A DNA stretch of 64,000 nt from Phanerochaete sordida (GCA_019973155.2 BPQB01000001.1:2294001-2358000), one strand, 5' to 3'; positions 38,301 through 49,257 are shown, numbered from the stretch's first letter. A program made the numbers and translations. Notes: generated from the sequence alone by a model not told the origin.

Positions 38301-39893
38301 AAGTCTAGGAGACTTGGGCAGGGGTGTAGGAGGTAAGGAAGGGGTCTCCTGTGCGATGGCGGCCTGTATAGCTCTTTGGATGATAGTTGACTCGCCGGTT
38401 CTCGCGGTGCCCCTTGATTCGTCGGAACGCGTCGAGACTATGGACTCCGCTCGGGGAGGAGGAGCCACGGACTTCAAGGAGGCATAAGACATTGGGCCCG
38501 GTCTCAATTCCGAGTAAGTCACGACCGATCCAGAATCGACGGTGTCGGTATAGCTAGTGGAGCTTCTACTAGATTGACTCGCTCGTGAACTCGCGAGAGC
38601 CGACAGCTTGGACCTGGGTTTCACAGTGACGTCACTTCCGCTGTCAGAGTGGTCGTAGCGGCTTTCTGAGCGGACGGACAGAGGTGACTGAGAGTGTTGA
38701 GAGCGCGCGCGCGCTATCTCAGCCAAGGAGGATTTGGATGGAACTGTCGGGGGAGCCGCTGACACCTCAGAGACGGGCTTTGCTGGGGGAGGTACTGGGA
38801 TTGGTGACGGGGTGCGTGAACCGCTGGGAGATGCCGTAGGTGGTGCTTCAGACGACTCCAGCCGGTGCAAAGCAGTGTCGGAGGGCGAAGGTCTGACTTG
38901 TGGAGGTGGTATCATACGCAGAGTGCGCCGTTCTTGGGTGATTGTCAGAAGGAGCATTAGAGGCAGCTGAGTTTACTTACCTACAACCCGACCATAGTCG
39001 ACTGTAGAGGCGTGCGATGAGCTTCTGGCTAGCGACTGTCGGGACCGACGGCTGTCATAGCTACGCTTGCGCAGGCTTTCCTCCGATGGCTCTGTCTGCT
39101 CAGAGATGATCGACAGTGCTGGTCGATATTCCATCCCAAATTCGCTGGAACCCTCCTCATCGTAGTAGAACTCTTCCTCGTCGTCCTCGGTCAGGCGATA
39201 AATATGAGGCCGATCTGTTGGCGGACTTGTGGCAAGGGGAACAACACGACCACCCGGTGTTATTTCCTCCAGCGCGATTTGCCCAGGTACGGCGGGCAGC
39301 GGCTTGTCCTCTACGCAGAGTCCATGAACGGATCGTTCGCAATGGTCGTGATAACCGCAGACAAGCACCTTCGAGCATCCTTACCGATCCGCACGGGTCG
39401 ATAGATCGGGCGAGTGGCGCGAAGGGGGAAGGGTGCGAAAGGAATGAACATCGGAGCCAGGCTCACCTTTACGTTCTTGGACAGCCTGCCGCCGACCTTG
39501 CTCCTCTATCTCGGCAAGGTAAGAGCAGTCATAGAATACCAGCCAGGAATACTCACCTAACAGATAATCAACAGCTTGATCTACATCGTAGTAGTAATGG
39601 TACAAGGTCTCTTTGATGAAATCATCGGTGAAGCCAGAGGCCTCTGCGGACCCGAGGGTAGCACGGATTTCGTCCAGTCCGTTCATGAGTTGTTCTGATA
39701 TATACGGTGAGCATGGGCACAGGCAAATGGCTAAGCTCCTTACCATACTCCTCTGGGGGAAGATCAGCCTCGCCTCCGTCCGAAATCGCGTCGTCGTCTA
39801 GCTCATCTACATGCTGGTGAGCTTGGCACAGTATGGAGCGGCGTCAGACTTACCTTCGATGTTCATATTCCTCACATCTCTGTGTCTGGACAT
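35374..39893 (-). CDS. HBS1: HBS1 translational GTPase (ribosome rescue)
   Basis: Exons 39893-39854, 39806-39744, 39694-39557 and 39505-39467 encode the HBS1 N-terminal domain (GFTDDFIKETLYHYYYDVDQ, ending AVQERK). The last ends in phase 1 and joins in frame to the exon at 37319 (AAKEREKAEKAQK). The EF1A-like GTPase follows: P-loop GHVDAGKST across an intron, RGITMDVASQIMNTP, DAPGHKDFIPN, NKLDQVEWS (NKxD), then beta-barrel domains II and III. An intron after GGETIAAG leaves a last exon ending VVMDILSS at 35374. Hbs1 with Dom34/Pelota splits stalled ribosomes in no-go and non-stop decay. Exons from 39379 to 37374 are skipped in this form and are listed separately. Confidence 0.9.
37374..39379 (-). 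CDS. Alternative Ski7-like terminal exons within the HBS1 locus
   Basis: From the same phase-1 donor at 39467, splicing to 39379 opens exon 39379-38981 (GCSKVLVCGYHDHCERSVHG, then an acidic region). A GTAAGT intron leads to exon 38932-37374, which runs in frame to its own stop. The product would be about 745 residues: the HBS1 N-terminal domain plus a Ser/Pro/Thr-rich tail, no GTPase. No donor at the end of the long exon gave the phase needed to join 37319. Near the end is FAFDVPSPDDVVFNARRG, a candidate exosome-binding motif. In other fungi and animals, HBS1 genes are known to make a Ski7-like isoform by alternative splicing, linking the cytoplasmic exosome to the Ski complex. Confidence 0.7.
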
Positions 39894-40119
39894 GGTGGGT
39901 AGGTGGTGGGTAGGCTGACAGCGTTGAGAGGGGAATCGAGTGCTGAGGAGAGCAAAGCTGAGGGAAGGACCTGAAGAGGAAGTGGAACCGAACCGAGAGC
40001 GTCATTCCCAGCTCAAAGCGGGGAGAACGCGTGACGGCGTGATGTGACGACACCTGCCGAAGCGTGAAGCGGCCGCGTTGAACTTGCTCCGTTCCTCCTC
40101 CTCCTCCGTTCAAAAAGTC

Positions 40120-40775
40120 ATGTTCGCCGCTGCTCGTCGTTCCGCCACCTCCAAGTCATTCACCAGGGTAAGCCGTGGCATACGTGCCGCTGGTCATCCA
40201 TTCTTTAACGCTGCGCCTGCAGGCCTTCTCTTCCACCCCTAGAGCCCAGTCGGATGTTGCCAAACTCATCTTGATTGGTCGTCTGGGCAAGAACCCGGAG
40301 GTGCGCATGACACGCTCGGACAAGGAATACATCTCGTATGTTCGCTTTATGTGTCATTCTGGCCCAACTGAACCCGAGATCATAGGTACACGGTCGCGAC
40401 TACCAACTACCCCCCTCCCCCGCCCAACCCCGACGGCAGTATGTAATATTGTCCTCTCCAGAGAAGTTGCTGCTGACACTTCTTCATAGCTCGTCCTGAG
40501 CCTTCAACATCGTGGCACACCATCCTCTCCTTCAGCCCAACTGCAAACAACTACCTCCGTACCCTGCAGAAGGGTTCACAAGTTTATGTCGAGGCCAACT
40601 ATGAGCTGCGGGAGGCCGACCCTGCTGCTGATGCGGACTCTCCCGCTGCCCAGCGACAGATTCTCCTCCGCCACGGTATGTATACCCATTCGTGTCTGCG
40701 CTCGTATCGCTCAAGCTCTCTGCAGAGACTATCCGTGTGCTCAAGCGGGCTTCTGCCCCATCCGAGTCTTCCTAA
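40120..40775 (+). CDS. RIM1: Mitochondrial single-stranded DNA-binding protein
   Basis: MFAAARRSATSKSFTR is a mitochondrial presequence, spliced to AFSSTPRAQSDVAKLILIGR. The OB-fold follows over several exons: LGKNPEVRMTRSDKEYIS, YTVATTNYPPPP, TSWHTILSF (the conserved Trp-His), LRTLQKGSQVYVEANYELRE (KG-x-x-V/I-Y-V) and ETIRVLKRA at the end. This is the bacterial-type SSB fold; it coats single-stranded mitochondrial DNA and works with polymerase gamma. About 155 residues, normal for Rim1. Divergent from HBS1, with 226 bp between starts. Confidence 0.88.
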
Positions 40776-40907
40776 TTTATTTCCCTTTACACGTCGCGCG
40801 AGCGGTATTTTGTCACGTCCTAATCTGCGATAGACCCTTGCTACGAAGGGCTTCGAATCTGATGCGTCTGCTGCTAGTGCTCATCGTGATAACTGTCTCG
40901 ATACTCG

Positions 40908-41880
40908 CTAATATATTCGCCGCTGTCGCGCAGCACGGAGCTGGCGGCAGGCTCGGGCACCGGCACCCATTGCTGCAGAGAAGAGTTCAGCTTCGTCAAG
41001 ATGAAGGCCATGGTGACCCACCATGCTTCCTCGTTCTCTGGGTGGAGACCTTGTCGAGCGTATCGAAGGGATTTCTGACGGCGCTGGTTGGTGTACCATC
41101 TCCGGTTCGTCATTACGTGCCATTTTCTTGAGGTAGTCCCTCACGGTCGTTACGACCAGCTGCAGAATGACTTGAGTAATCCCACATTTGACATTCGCTA
41201 GACTCACGTGGTGGTCATCCACACTAGAGCCAGAGTAACATGCCACCACTGCTATAGGGCAGCATGGAGCATTCTGAGTGTACTGTGTCAGGCCCTGCAA
41301 GACGCCGTCCGAAGTAACACATGCCTCTAGCCATATTGGAAATGCTAGTCGACAGCAGGTCGCGTCAATGTCCTCGCCGCCGCCATCGGTAGAACGTGAC
41401 TTACCACCACCGCACAGATGGTTAGCTTTGACCCCCATCTGCTCCGGTGTCTTGCCCATGGCGGCCATGCCCTTCTCGACGTAGTAGCTCGAGTGCCCAG
41501 TGCGCTTCACGACCTCGATCATGCCCTGCGCGCACTCAGAGCTCAGCACCAAGCCCGGGCCTACGCAGCACCGCGCGCGCACGCACCTCGAGACACGCCC
41601 AGCTGTCGAGGCTGACGTCCGCGACGCCGGCGGGGCCGCCGAGGTCGCCGACGGTGCACGCGAAGAGCGGGTGGCCCGCGGCGCTGTGCACGGCGACGGC
41701 GAGGCCCTTGCCCTTGGCGTGCCGGCTCGACGCGCGGAAGCGCTTGCGCAGCGAGAGCCCGAGCGTGACCGCGTCGTTCGCGCTGAACGCGCCGAAGCGG
41801 TAGCCCGCCTCCTCGGCGAGGGCCTGCGTCGCGAGCTCCGCGTCGCGCGGCGGCTGCGGGTCGTGGAACCCGTTGAACAT
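40908..41880 (-). CDS. UPF0303 / HbpS-like domain protein (YBR137W family)
   Basis: The start MFNGFHDPQPPRDAELATQA (41880) leads into DAVTLGLSLRKRF, GKGLAVAVHSAAGHPLFACT, DVSLDSWACLE and, after an intron, GMIEVVKRTGHSSYYVEKGM and AAMGKTPEQMGV. Later exons give FPIWLE and CYSGSSVDDHHLVVTTVRDY. These match the HbpS/GlcG-like fold of the UPF0303 family; yeast YBR137W is linked to the GET pathway, but the biochemical role is unsettled. After DYLKKM the frame runs on about 55 residues with no similarity I recognise, so the 3' boundary is uncertain. A codon further upstream would add a low-complexity extension that I do not favour. Confidence 0.75.
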
Positions 41881-42286
41881 GGACGAGCGGCGCGAGGACG
41901 CAATGGTGGCGGGCGAACGGGTGCTGGGTGGGTGCGCTGAGGACGACGCGGGGGGCGACGTGGGGTGGGCGGAGAGGACAACGTCGTTGGCGAGCGGACC
42001 TGTATTATATACGTCAGCGCTGCATGGAAGGCGGACATGAGGTAATGGGACGCTGCGATGCGGTGCACAACGTGTAAACAGACATGAGGCCCGCGGAGCC
42101 ATTGACAAAAGGTGATGAGAACGGCTCTGCTGTGCAGTCGGACCGATAAACGCTTTCCACGGAGCATGTATGGTCACATTAGTCTACAGCGAAGGAAGAT
42201 ACAACGATAGTGTGAAGCAGGGGGTGGGTATTCTTGTGCATAATGTCCAGTACAGCGTTACAGAGGGGTCGTTAGCGTTCATGTCT

Positions 42287-44444
42287 TCAGCTCGAGTCTT
42301 GCGCCACACGAACACTTGAGAGACTACGGCTGTTTTGACGGCTAGCCACGGTGGACCTGCCCAAACGGCGGTCACGGCGGTTCGTTGGGCTGCCAATTTC
42401 CGAGGCCGTAGCCAAGCTCATCGTTCGTCTTCGGGTCGCACCGTCCAGGGCAGCATCCGAGTCGAAGCCGAGAGGGAAGCCGCCCCTTTCTTCTCTTGGA
42501 GAGCTATGCACGAGGAGAAGGCGCTACGGAAGCGGCTCAGGGTTTAATTACATCTTAAGAGTCGGATAAAGCTCACTTGTGCGGGAGAGAACCCGATCAT
42601 ACTGACAACGCTGCGCCTGTTCCGCAAGATGGGCGTGCCTGCCGCGCTCTCGAGAGCGGTCTCCGGGATGACCAGGGTAGCACGTGGGCGCCGGCCAAGG
42701 CCTCCAGCTTGCAGGTCGTGGGCAAGGACATCGCCGTCACCATTGATGGTATCTGCTTCTATGTCCTCTGCCGCACCCTCGTCCTGCGAGCCATTCTCCT
42801 CGCCATGGGCCCAGGCGATAAGGAACACGCCGACGAAGGTCGCTCCGCAGCCGTACAGGAAGGTGACGATTTGGTGAAAGGAGGCTCTCCTGAAGTCCTG
42901 GTAGAGGATGGCAGAGCCGAGGATAGCGGAGAGGTTGAATGTGACGAATTGCGCGGGTACTACGATCTACAAAGAAGTGTGTTTAGCATACCGGTCAAAC
43001 TCGGACGTAACATCTAAGACGCACCTTGCTGTCGAACCGCATGAGAGCACGATTCAAATATCTGATCTGACCGACACCTGTTCCGACGAGTACCTACAAA
43101 GGCATCAGACCGTTGGTCCGGGATATGAGGAAGGTTACTCACCGCCAGTATGGGGTAAGTGATCCATTGCGTGAAAACCTCAAAGCCTTCACGCGTCAAC
43201 AGGCTGGAAAATGCTTTCGTAGATAGCACAGTGAAGCCACCTACCCACCATCGTCAATGATGCGGTCAAATTTGCAGTCGGAGAACTGCTCACCAAATAT
43301 TGCACATAAACCGACGTCAACGAAAACATACTTCTCGCCCGCCTGACCCTCCGAAAGCCCGGATAAGATCACGGCTCCAACAACGTAAATGGCCGCATAG
43401 ACGATAAACGGCTTCTGCGCCAGCGCGTGCAAAAGTGCAGGCGTGTCGAATTTGGTGTCTGAAGGGTTCGCCGATAGCACTACGGTGACTGCACCGACGA
43501 TAGCTATCATAACACCGAGGAAGTCTCGCTTCACGGCTCTTCAGCGTCCCGTCGCCATCAACTTACGAAGGACATACCTTGCGGAACCGTTCCTTGAGCA
43601 TCAGCGGTGCAAATATGCAGTTCGCGACGAGGGCAAACTGGCGGGCAGCAAGTCTCTCAATAGCTGGCCTTGGCGTGAACTGTAGACCACTCACGGTACC
43701 CAAGGGCGCGACCACGGACGCTGGGGCGAAGCCGTACGAGATGAAGTTGCCTATCTCGCCAATGTTCATGAGGGTAAATCCAGTCCACCTATATTGCATA
43801 CATTCTATGATGGATATACATGGGAGAGCAGCGCCAAGAGGAGGACGAGCGCACCAGAGCTTCGACTTCAGGTAGTCGCTTTCGTTGGTGTGCCCGGACT
43901 TGACGCTGCGTCCGGAGTCTTCACGTGGCGGGCTCTTTGGCCGCGCGGTGACCACGTCGACGGGAACAGCGATGTCCCCGGATTGTGTGTCGTCCCAAGC
44001 GTCCCTTCTCTGCCAGAAGGCAAGACGAGAGTACCACTGAGACCGCTTTGCGGGACGCGGGGACTCCCCATTGTACATGGTCCGTGTGCGAGGCAGCAGC
44101 GGCTCTGATTCGTCCCTCGTGGGTTCAAGCGGCACCGAGTCCCCTGGAGGATACGGCTGGCCGTCTGCATCTTCTTCGACGGTGGTGTCTGGCCCGCCTG
44201 AGATGTTAGCACAGTTCGGGGCATATATACGATCATCCACACCATCTTCCAGCTCCCGCTGAAGCTCCAGCCTTCTATGGGCGAGCTTCTGGCAGTTGAG
44301 AGCAAAGGAAATGAGGACATTCCCGACGATGGCTACCGAGATTCCAGCGATAGTGGCAGGGTCGAAGTGAGGCAGGCCAAAGACGTCGTCTTTGCCGGCC
44401 GGGTGCGGGGACCAGGGCCAGCTGCGGTCGAGTATGGCCGGCAT
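42287..44444 (-). CDS. NIPA-type magnesium transporter / DUF803 membrane protein
   Basis: The start MPAILDRSWPWSPHPAGKDD (44444) is followed by helix 1 (IAGISVAIVGNVLISFALNC). A long acidic/Ser-rich loop ends at SDYLKSKLW. Then come NIGEIGNFISYGFAPASVVA, the NIPA signature; RLAARQFALVANCIFAPLML; RDFLGVMIAIVGAVTVVLSA; YAAIYVVGAVILS; and LGSAILYQDFRRASFHQIVT. The tail RSVVSMIGFSPAQ splices from a GTGAGC donor (42576) to RLLLVHSSPREERGG and stops at 42287. The unspliced reading would end at 42544. NIPA proteins carry Mg2+ across plasma or endosomal membranes. Confidence 0.88.
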
Positions 44445-44687
44445 AGGGAGAGAGGATCGCTGTCCGAGACAGAGGCAAGAAGCGCATACACCGAGCTGCG
44501 CGTCCCAGCCGCTTGCTTGACCCGCGTTCTCCGAAGCGGCGAGCAGACGCACATGGGCTCGACGTCAAGATTTCCCACGCGCCCACCCACGTGGCTCGGA
44601 CACGACATTAATCCCGCCGCGTCGCGCTCTCCCCGCTCTCCAAAGTACTGCCGCGCAGCCCGACACGTCCCTACACGTCCTTACACC

Positions 44688-46298
44688 ATGCGGGTCCAGC
44701 ATACTGCGCATCCACTCTCTAGCTTCCCCGTCTACTCCTGCGCCTTCCTCTCCAACGATGAGCTGGTCCTCGGAGGCGGCGGCGGCCAGTCTCGTAGCGG
44801 TGTCAAGAACAAGCTGGTCAGTTCCACGGCGGCCTCTTGAAGGTCCCGCTCAACGCTATCCCCGTACAGAGATTATACAAAGTCGCCAGCCATACCTCCA
44901 TAGAGCAGCTCAACGAGCTCGAGCTTGATAAGGGCGAAGACCTGCCCATGAGCATGGCCGCCTGGCCCGCGACCAAGCAGCTTGTCTGCGGTATCAACAG
45001 TGCCGAAGAGGCCCTGAGGGCCGGAGCCAACCAGAACTGTAGGCGTTTTGCAGTGAAGGACAACACGTATGGTGCACCAACACCCTCGCACGCCGCTGAC
45101 CTCACCGATAGTCCAGACTGACGTTTGAGACGAGCACGAGCACGCTCACGGTCGACCCGGAGGACGATGATTTCCAAGTGCGTCCACTGCGCCATGCGTC
45201 ACGATGGTCTTGCTGAAGGGTGCTTAGAAAGTCACGGTCATATCTCCAGATGGCGCATTCGTTGTCGTTGCGGGCAAGCGCGATGTAAGCAAGGGCTCAA
45301 CCGCAAGTGGCTTGCGACTTACGCCTCCATACCTCGCAGATGACCCTCCTGCAATTCCCGTCCCTGGAGCCAGTAGCAGATACGGTACATCTGGAGAAAG
45401 GAGAGATCTACGACGCCGCATTCTCTCCCACGCATGTACGTGTCCCTGCCCGAGCATGCGCCGCGTTCCGCAACCGACCTCCCGCGTAGCTCGTCCTGGT
45501 CACGACCGTGAACCTTCTGGTGTACACCCTGCCCGCACCCAAGCCCGAGGGCTCGAGCGAGAAGGCCGCGGGTAAGCAGCGGGCCTCTGCGCTGGAGCTC
45601 GTGCAGACCGTCGACCGCCCCGAGCTCCCGGGCAAGGACGCTGGCAGCAGCTTCCGCGCAGCGAAGTTCCACCCACAGAACCCGAATGTATTATACACCG
45701 TTATCAACACTGTGCCTCCGCGGACGCGAACAAAGCACTCGCCCCGGAAAGCCTTTATCTGCAAGTGGGACACGAGCAAATGGAAGGTCACCAAGACCCG
45801 GCAGGTTAGCGACAAAGGACTAACGTGTTTCGACGTCAGGTAAGGCTTCGTTCCTACTCTCTAGTGCAACATTGACAGGGTGCTGTAGCGCGAACGGTAA
45901 ATTTGTAGCCTATGGTACAGGAGACTACACACTTGGCATACTCGACACCCAGGCTCTCGCGGTGGGTGACCCGTCTTCCTCGCTGCCCAACTTGGCCGGT
46001 TTACATGTTTTATAGCCTCTCTTGACTATCTTGAAAGCGCATGAACTGCCACCGACGATCGTACGCTTCAACCCCACGTCTGACATGCTCGTATCGGGAA
46101 GTGCAGACAACACCATTCGCCTCGTCTCCGTACCTGAGAATCTGGCCGCAGCCTGTACGTATCTCAAGCCTTTTAGGGTGCATATGAGTGTTGACCCGCA
46201 TCTCGACAGCGTGGAGTTCCTGGATCATCGTCATTGTCACACTGCTCGTGATTCTCTTCGCAATATTAGCGCAGCAGATGCATCAAGCAACATACTAA
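44688..46298 (+). CDS. SEC12: SEC12-like guanine nucleotide exchange factor for Sar1
   Basis: MRVQHTAHPLSSFPVYSCAF leads to ELVLGGGGGQSRSGVKNKL, the Sec12/PREB signature holding the K-loop. Seven to nine short exons build a beta-propeller with WD-like blades (DLPMSMAAWPATKQLVCGIN, GEIYDAAFSPTH, GLTCFDVSANGKFVAYGTGD, PPTIVRFNPTSDMLVSGSAD). The last exon encodes a single C-terminal membrane helix (WSSWIIVIVTLLVILFAILA) with a short tail QQMHQATY. This is the type II layout of Sec12: the cytosolic propeller activates Sar1 at ER exit sites to start COPII coat assembly. It is divergent from the NIPA gene, 243 bp apart. Confidence 0.88.
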
Positions 46299-46437
46299 CC
46301 CACCGGATGTCTTATTCTATACCTACACTTGGAATCTTGTACGGGCGATGCATACGCCTGAAGTAATGTTACAGTGGTATCACAATTAGATTGTTACAAT
46401 AAATTACACTTCGGGCCCAGTCGCACGGCCGTGCTGC

Positions 46438-47267
46438 TCAATCGTAGTCCTCCTCTTCGACCAACTTGCGCTTCACGCCTGCCGAGGCATCTTCCGGTGC
46501 GGGTGCAGTCGTGTCCATGGCCTCGTCGCCACTCTCCTCTTCTTCCTCTTCGCCACCCGAGAACAAGCCACCCGCGTCCTCTCCGTCGCTCGCCTCCTCC
46601 TGCGCCGCGACGACGGGAGTCGTCATGTCCACGTCCGACGGCGACTGCAGCGCGCCGACGGGCGCAGGCACCTCCGCGCCGGCGTGCTCCGGCTTCGCGG
46701 GCTCGCGCGCGGCGGGCGCGGGGATCGGCGCGGGCTCCATGTCCTCGTCCTCCTCGTCGCTCTCCTCGACCTCCTCGACCTCCTCGTCGTACAGCGTCAC
46801 GCCCGGCGGCGGGCGGTTCGGCACGAGGTCGAAGTCGACGTTCGTCAGGCACTCCGCCGCGGGCGGCAGCCGCACGCCGAACACCTCCGGCACCGCGGGC
46901 AGCGGCGCCGCGTTCGTCTGCGCGGCGAGCGAGAGCATGTACTGCGGTGCCGGGTTTTGTCAGATGCAGGCTGGGTGGAAACGCGGAGGCGACGCACCTC
47001 CTTGGGTATCCGCCCGCCAAACTCCCAGCCTACGCGCGCCTGCACGGCGAGGACGATGTCGTCCATGTCGAGCTTGCCCGAGCGGCCCGCGTGCTCGGCG
47101 TACACGAGCGCGTCGGAGAGCACCTGGGCGGTGTAGCGGTGCGAGAACTCGAGCAGCTGGTGGAGCACGCCGGGCTGTGCGTCTTGCACGGTGGGTGTCG
47201 AGGCGAGCAGGAGCGCGATGGAGCGCGCGGTGGGCGGGAGCGTGTCGGCGGCGCTGGGGCGAGACAT
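46438..47267 (-). CDS. TAF9: Transcription initiation factor TFIID/SAGA subunit 9
   Basis: Two exons. The first encodes a histone fold: PPTARSIALLLASTPTVQDA, VLHQLLEFSHRYTAQVLSDA, YAEHAGRSGKLDMDDIVLAV, ending GGRIPKE. The second begins YMLSLAAQTNAAPLP with the conserved TAF9 tail LPPAAECLTNVDFDLVPNRP. A long Asp/Glu-rich disordered C-terminus ends KRKLVEEEDYD. TAF9 pairs with TAF6 in TFIID and SAGA. The strand opposite carries long GC-rich ORFs that are shadows. A Mutator-like element begins 123 bp upstream of the start codon, inside the presumed promoter. Confidence 0.92.
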
Positions 47268-47380
47268 GGTCGGAGGAAGAGCAAGAGGCGCCCGGCGTTG
47301 TTGGAGGTGGGTGGCCGCATAAGGAAGGGCGCATCACATTGTGGCGTTGGCGCACTAGCGCCCGTATCTCCAACCCTGTG

Positions 47381-47389
47381 CGGTGCCTC
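47381..47389. repeat. 9-bp target site duplication, left copy
   Basis: CGGTGCCTC directly abuts the element end and is repeated exactly at 49258-49266. Confidence 0.85.
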
Positions 47390-47559
47390 TAGTCTCGTAC
47401 CAGACCTCCCTTCGACGAATTTGGTAATCGAATCAGGAAGGTCTGGTCTCCAGCCAACGGCGGAAGGGGGGGTCGACATTTCGACGCGCGAGCGTTCGGC
47501 GCCTACTGCGCTTGCTCCCGCTCGTACCCCTCCGCCGCCGACCTCGTCGCTCCCTGGCC
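47390..47559 (+). repeat. MULE terminal inverted repeat, left
   Basis: 170 bp matching the reverse complement of 49085-49257. It contains its own short hairpin, ACCAGACCT at 47399-47407 against AGGTCTGGT at 47439-47447. Confidence 0.9.
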
Positions 47560-47676
47560 CGCACCTCACCCCCCATGCTATCCTAGACCACCCACGTACA
47601 TTCTTGGCGACCGAGTACATTATATCCACCTGTCTATACTGCTCTAATACATCTCTTACCTCTCTATCTGCCGTCC

Positions 47677-48832
47677 ATGTCCGAGAATGTGCCTCCCTCC
47701 GCCATATTGCCAGTGCCAGAAGAATCGAGCGACGAAAGCGAAGAAGAGCCCCTTTTGCACAGTCTGGCAGCCAGAAGTGTGTCGATACTATCAACGCCTC
47801 GACAGCCAAAGCGCAGAGAGCCAGACTCTGTGCTCACCTCGTCACCGAAAGCCAACAGTGCGAAGAAGCGGAAGCAGTACCGCAATGGCTACGAGACCGC
47901 CCCTAAAACACCGTCATATACGCCGTATGGCCTTCGCATCTCGTCTGGACGCAAGAGACTGCTGCCTTTCAAGTTCCCCGACGAGGATTTCGGTGCAGTG
48001 CGCCGCCAAGAGCCTCTGTCCTTGGAAGCATGGACGGCTCTGGCTCGAGAGGCCGGTTGGATACCTCAAGATGCGGTCGTGCGCAGCTTCCAGGGACACG
48101 TCTCGAACCTCGTCCTTGGGCAGGACGACGATATCGCCGTCGTAGCACCCACCGGTAAGGGAAAGTCGCTCATATGGTGCTTTCCTCTACTGGCGGACAA
48201 GGCGGCGGTCTCCTTGGTCATCACACCGTATACAAGCTTAGGTATCGAGGGAACTATGAGGTGCGTGCTTAGCAGTCGATGTAACGCATTGAACTTACCT
48301 TGGTCTGTCTAGAATGACGAAGATGAAGCTCTCCTCTGTGTACATCTACGAGGACTTCAAGAGCGAAGACGTGCTGGAACGAGCAGCCCGCGGGGACTTC
48401 CGCGTCATCTTCGCATGCCCGGAGATGGTGGAGAGTCCTCGGTTCGCGCGAGTCCTGCACTGTGACACATTCAAACCCCTTCTCCAAGCTGTCTACCTTG
48501 ACGAAGCACACTCCGTCTATGAATCACACGATTGGCGGCCAGCGTACGCACGGATCAGCGGCCTCCGACGCGCACTTGACCGCAAAGTCCCCTTCGTAGC
48601 ACTATCGGCCACGCTCCCCTCTCCGTACCGCGCGGCACTCGTCAAGTACGCCGGGTTCCGTGAAGACTATGTCCTCGTAAACCTCGGAAACTTTCGTCCC
48701 GAGCTCTCATTGGTCGTGCTGCCGTTGCAGTACCCGAAGACGAGCTTCCAAGACCTCGCATTCACACTACCCTGGGGCACCTCCGTCGACGAGATACTGA
48801 TCATCGGAATCGGACTCGAGAGGGCCGGCTAG
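47677..48832 (+). pseudogene. Truncated RecQ-type DEAH helicase inside the MULE
   Basis: Two exons joined across a GTGCGT...GTCTAG intron (about 48260-48312). An acidic/Ser-rich N-terminus (VPEESSDESEEEPLLHSLAA) precedes a helicase RecA1 domain: motif I VVAPTGKGKSLIWCFPL, motif Ia SLVITPYTSLG, VIFACPEMVESP, motif II DEAH in LQAVYLDEAHSVYESHDWRP, and motif III ALSATLPSP. The frame stops soon after FTLPWGTSVDEIL, so motifs IV-VI, the RecQ zinc region and any C-terminal domain are missing. It cannot be an active helicase. It is either a captured gene fragment or the remnant of a larger element's own helicase gene. The remaining frame is undamaged. Confidence 0.8.
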
Positions 48833-49024
48833 CTGCGTGACATTGACCCGCTGCTGTATACAATGCTGCCTGAGGGCCTCCTCGTCATCGGAGAGGTATG
48901 GCGGTGATGAGGAACGCCCTATAGTGCTTGTAGCTTCGAAATCCCGGTCAAAGTCGCTGAAGGAGTCGAGAACAGCCTCTGGAGACCGTGGAGGGGCGGA
49001 GCGGGTGTAGTATGTTGACGGCAT
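48767..49024 (-). pseudogene. Acidic N-terminal ORF fragment inside the MULE
   Basis: The ATG at 49024 opens MPSTYYTRSAPPRSPEAVLD, then an acidic stretch and EALRQHCIQQRVNVTQLAGP, stopping at 48767. It faces the helicase and overlaps its last codons. It looks like the beginning of a larger convergent gene cut by a deletion near 48770, but no family is recognised. Confidence 0.35.
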
Positions 49025-49084
49025 GATCACAGACTGTACTGGAGTAAAATATATCGCATTTGAGTGCCTAATACAAGCAGAGCA

Positions 49085-49257
49085 GGCCAGGGAGCGACGA
49101 GGTCGGCGGCGGAGGCCTGGTACGAGCGGGAGCAAGCGCAGTAGGCGCCGAACGCTCGCGCGTCGAAATGTCGACCCTCCCTTCCGCCGTTGGCTGGAGA
49201 CCAGACCTTCCTGATTCGATTACCAAATTCGTCGAAGGGAGGTCTGGTACGAGACTA
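49085..49257 (-). repeat. MULE terminal inverted repeat, right
   Basis: 173 bp; it differs from the left repeat by one base change (G/A in a G run) and a 3-bp indel near its inner third. Confidence 0.9.

Larger units (their letters stand above)
47390..49257. mobile_element. 1,868-bp Mutator-like (MULE) element carrying a helicase fragment
   Basis: The element begins TAGTCTCG and ends CGAGACTA. It is flanked by a perfect 9-bp direct repeat CGGTGCCTC (47381-47389 and 49258-49266). Its inverted repeats are about 170 bp long and differ by one substitution and one 3-bp indel. Long terminal inverted repeats plus a 9-bp duplication are the hallmarks of Mutator-like elements. No transposase is recognisable in the 1.5-kb interior, which holds a truncated RecQ-type helicase (+) and a short acidic ORF (-). 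It is therefore non-autonomous: either a Pack-MULE with captured gene pieces or an internal-deletion derivative. High repeat identity implies recent insertion. Confidence 0.85.

Noticed and set aside
42544..42576. Reading the NIPA gene through to the stop at 42544
   Set aside because: A GTGAGC donor at 42576 joins in frame to RLLLVHSSPREERGG and a sensible conserved tail ending at 42287.
47399..47447. tRNA or SINE-like sequence in the MULE terminal repeat
   Set aside because: There is a hairpin and a TCGAATC stretch, but no A and B box pair or cloverleaf.
46374..47906. 510-residue plus-strand ORF
   Set aside because: Antisense to TAF9 and crossing the MULE boundary. The composition is Arg/Pro-rich shadow sequence of GC-rich coding DNA.
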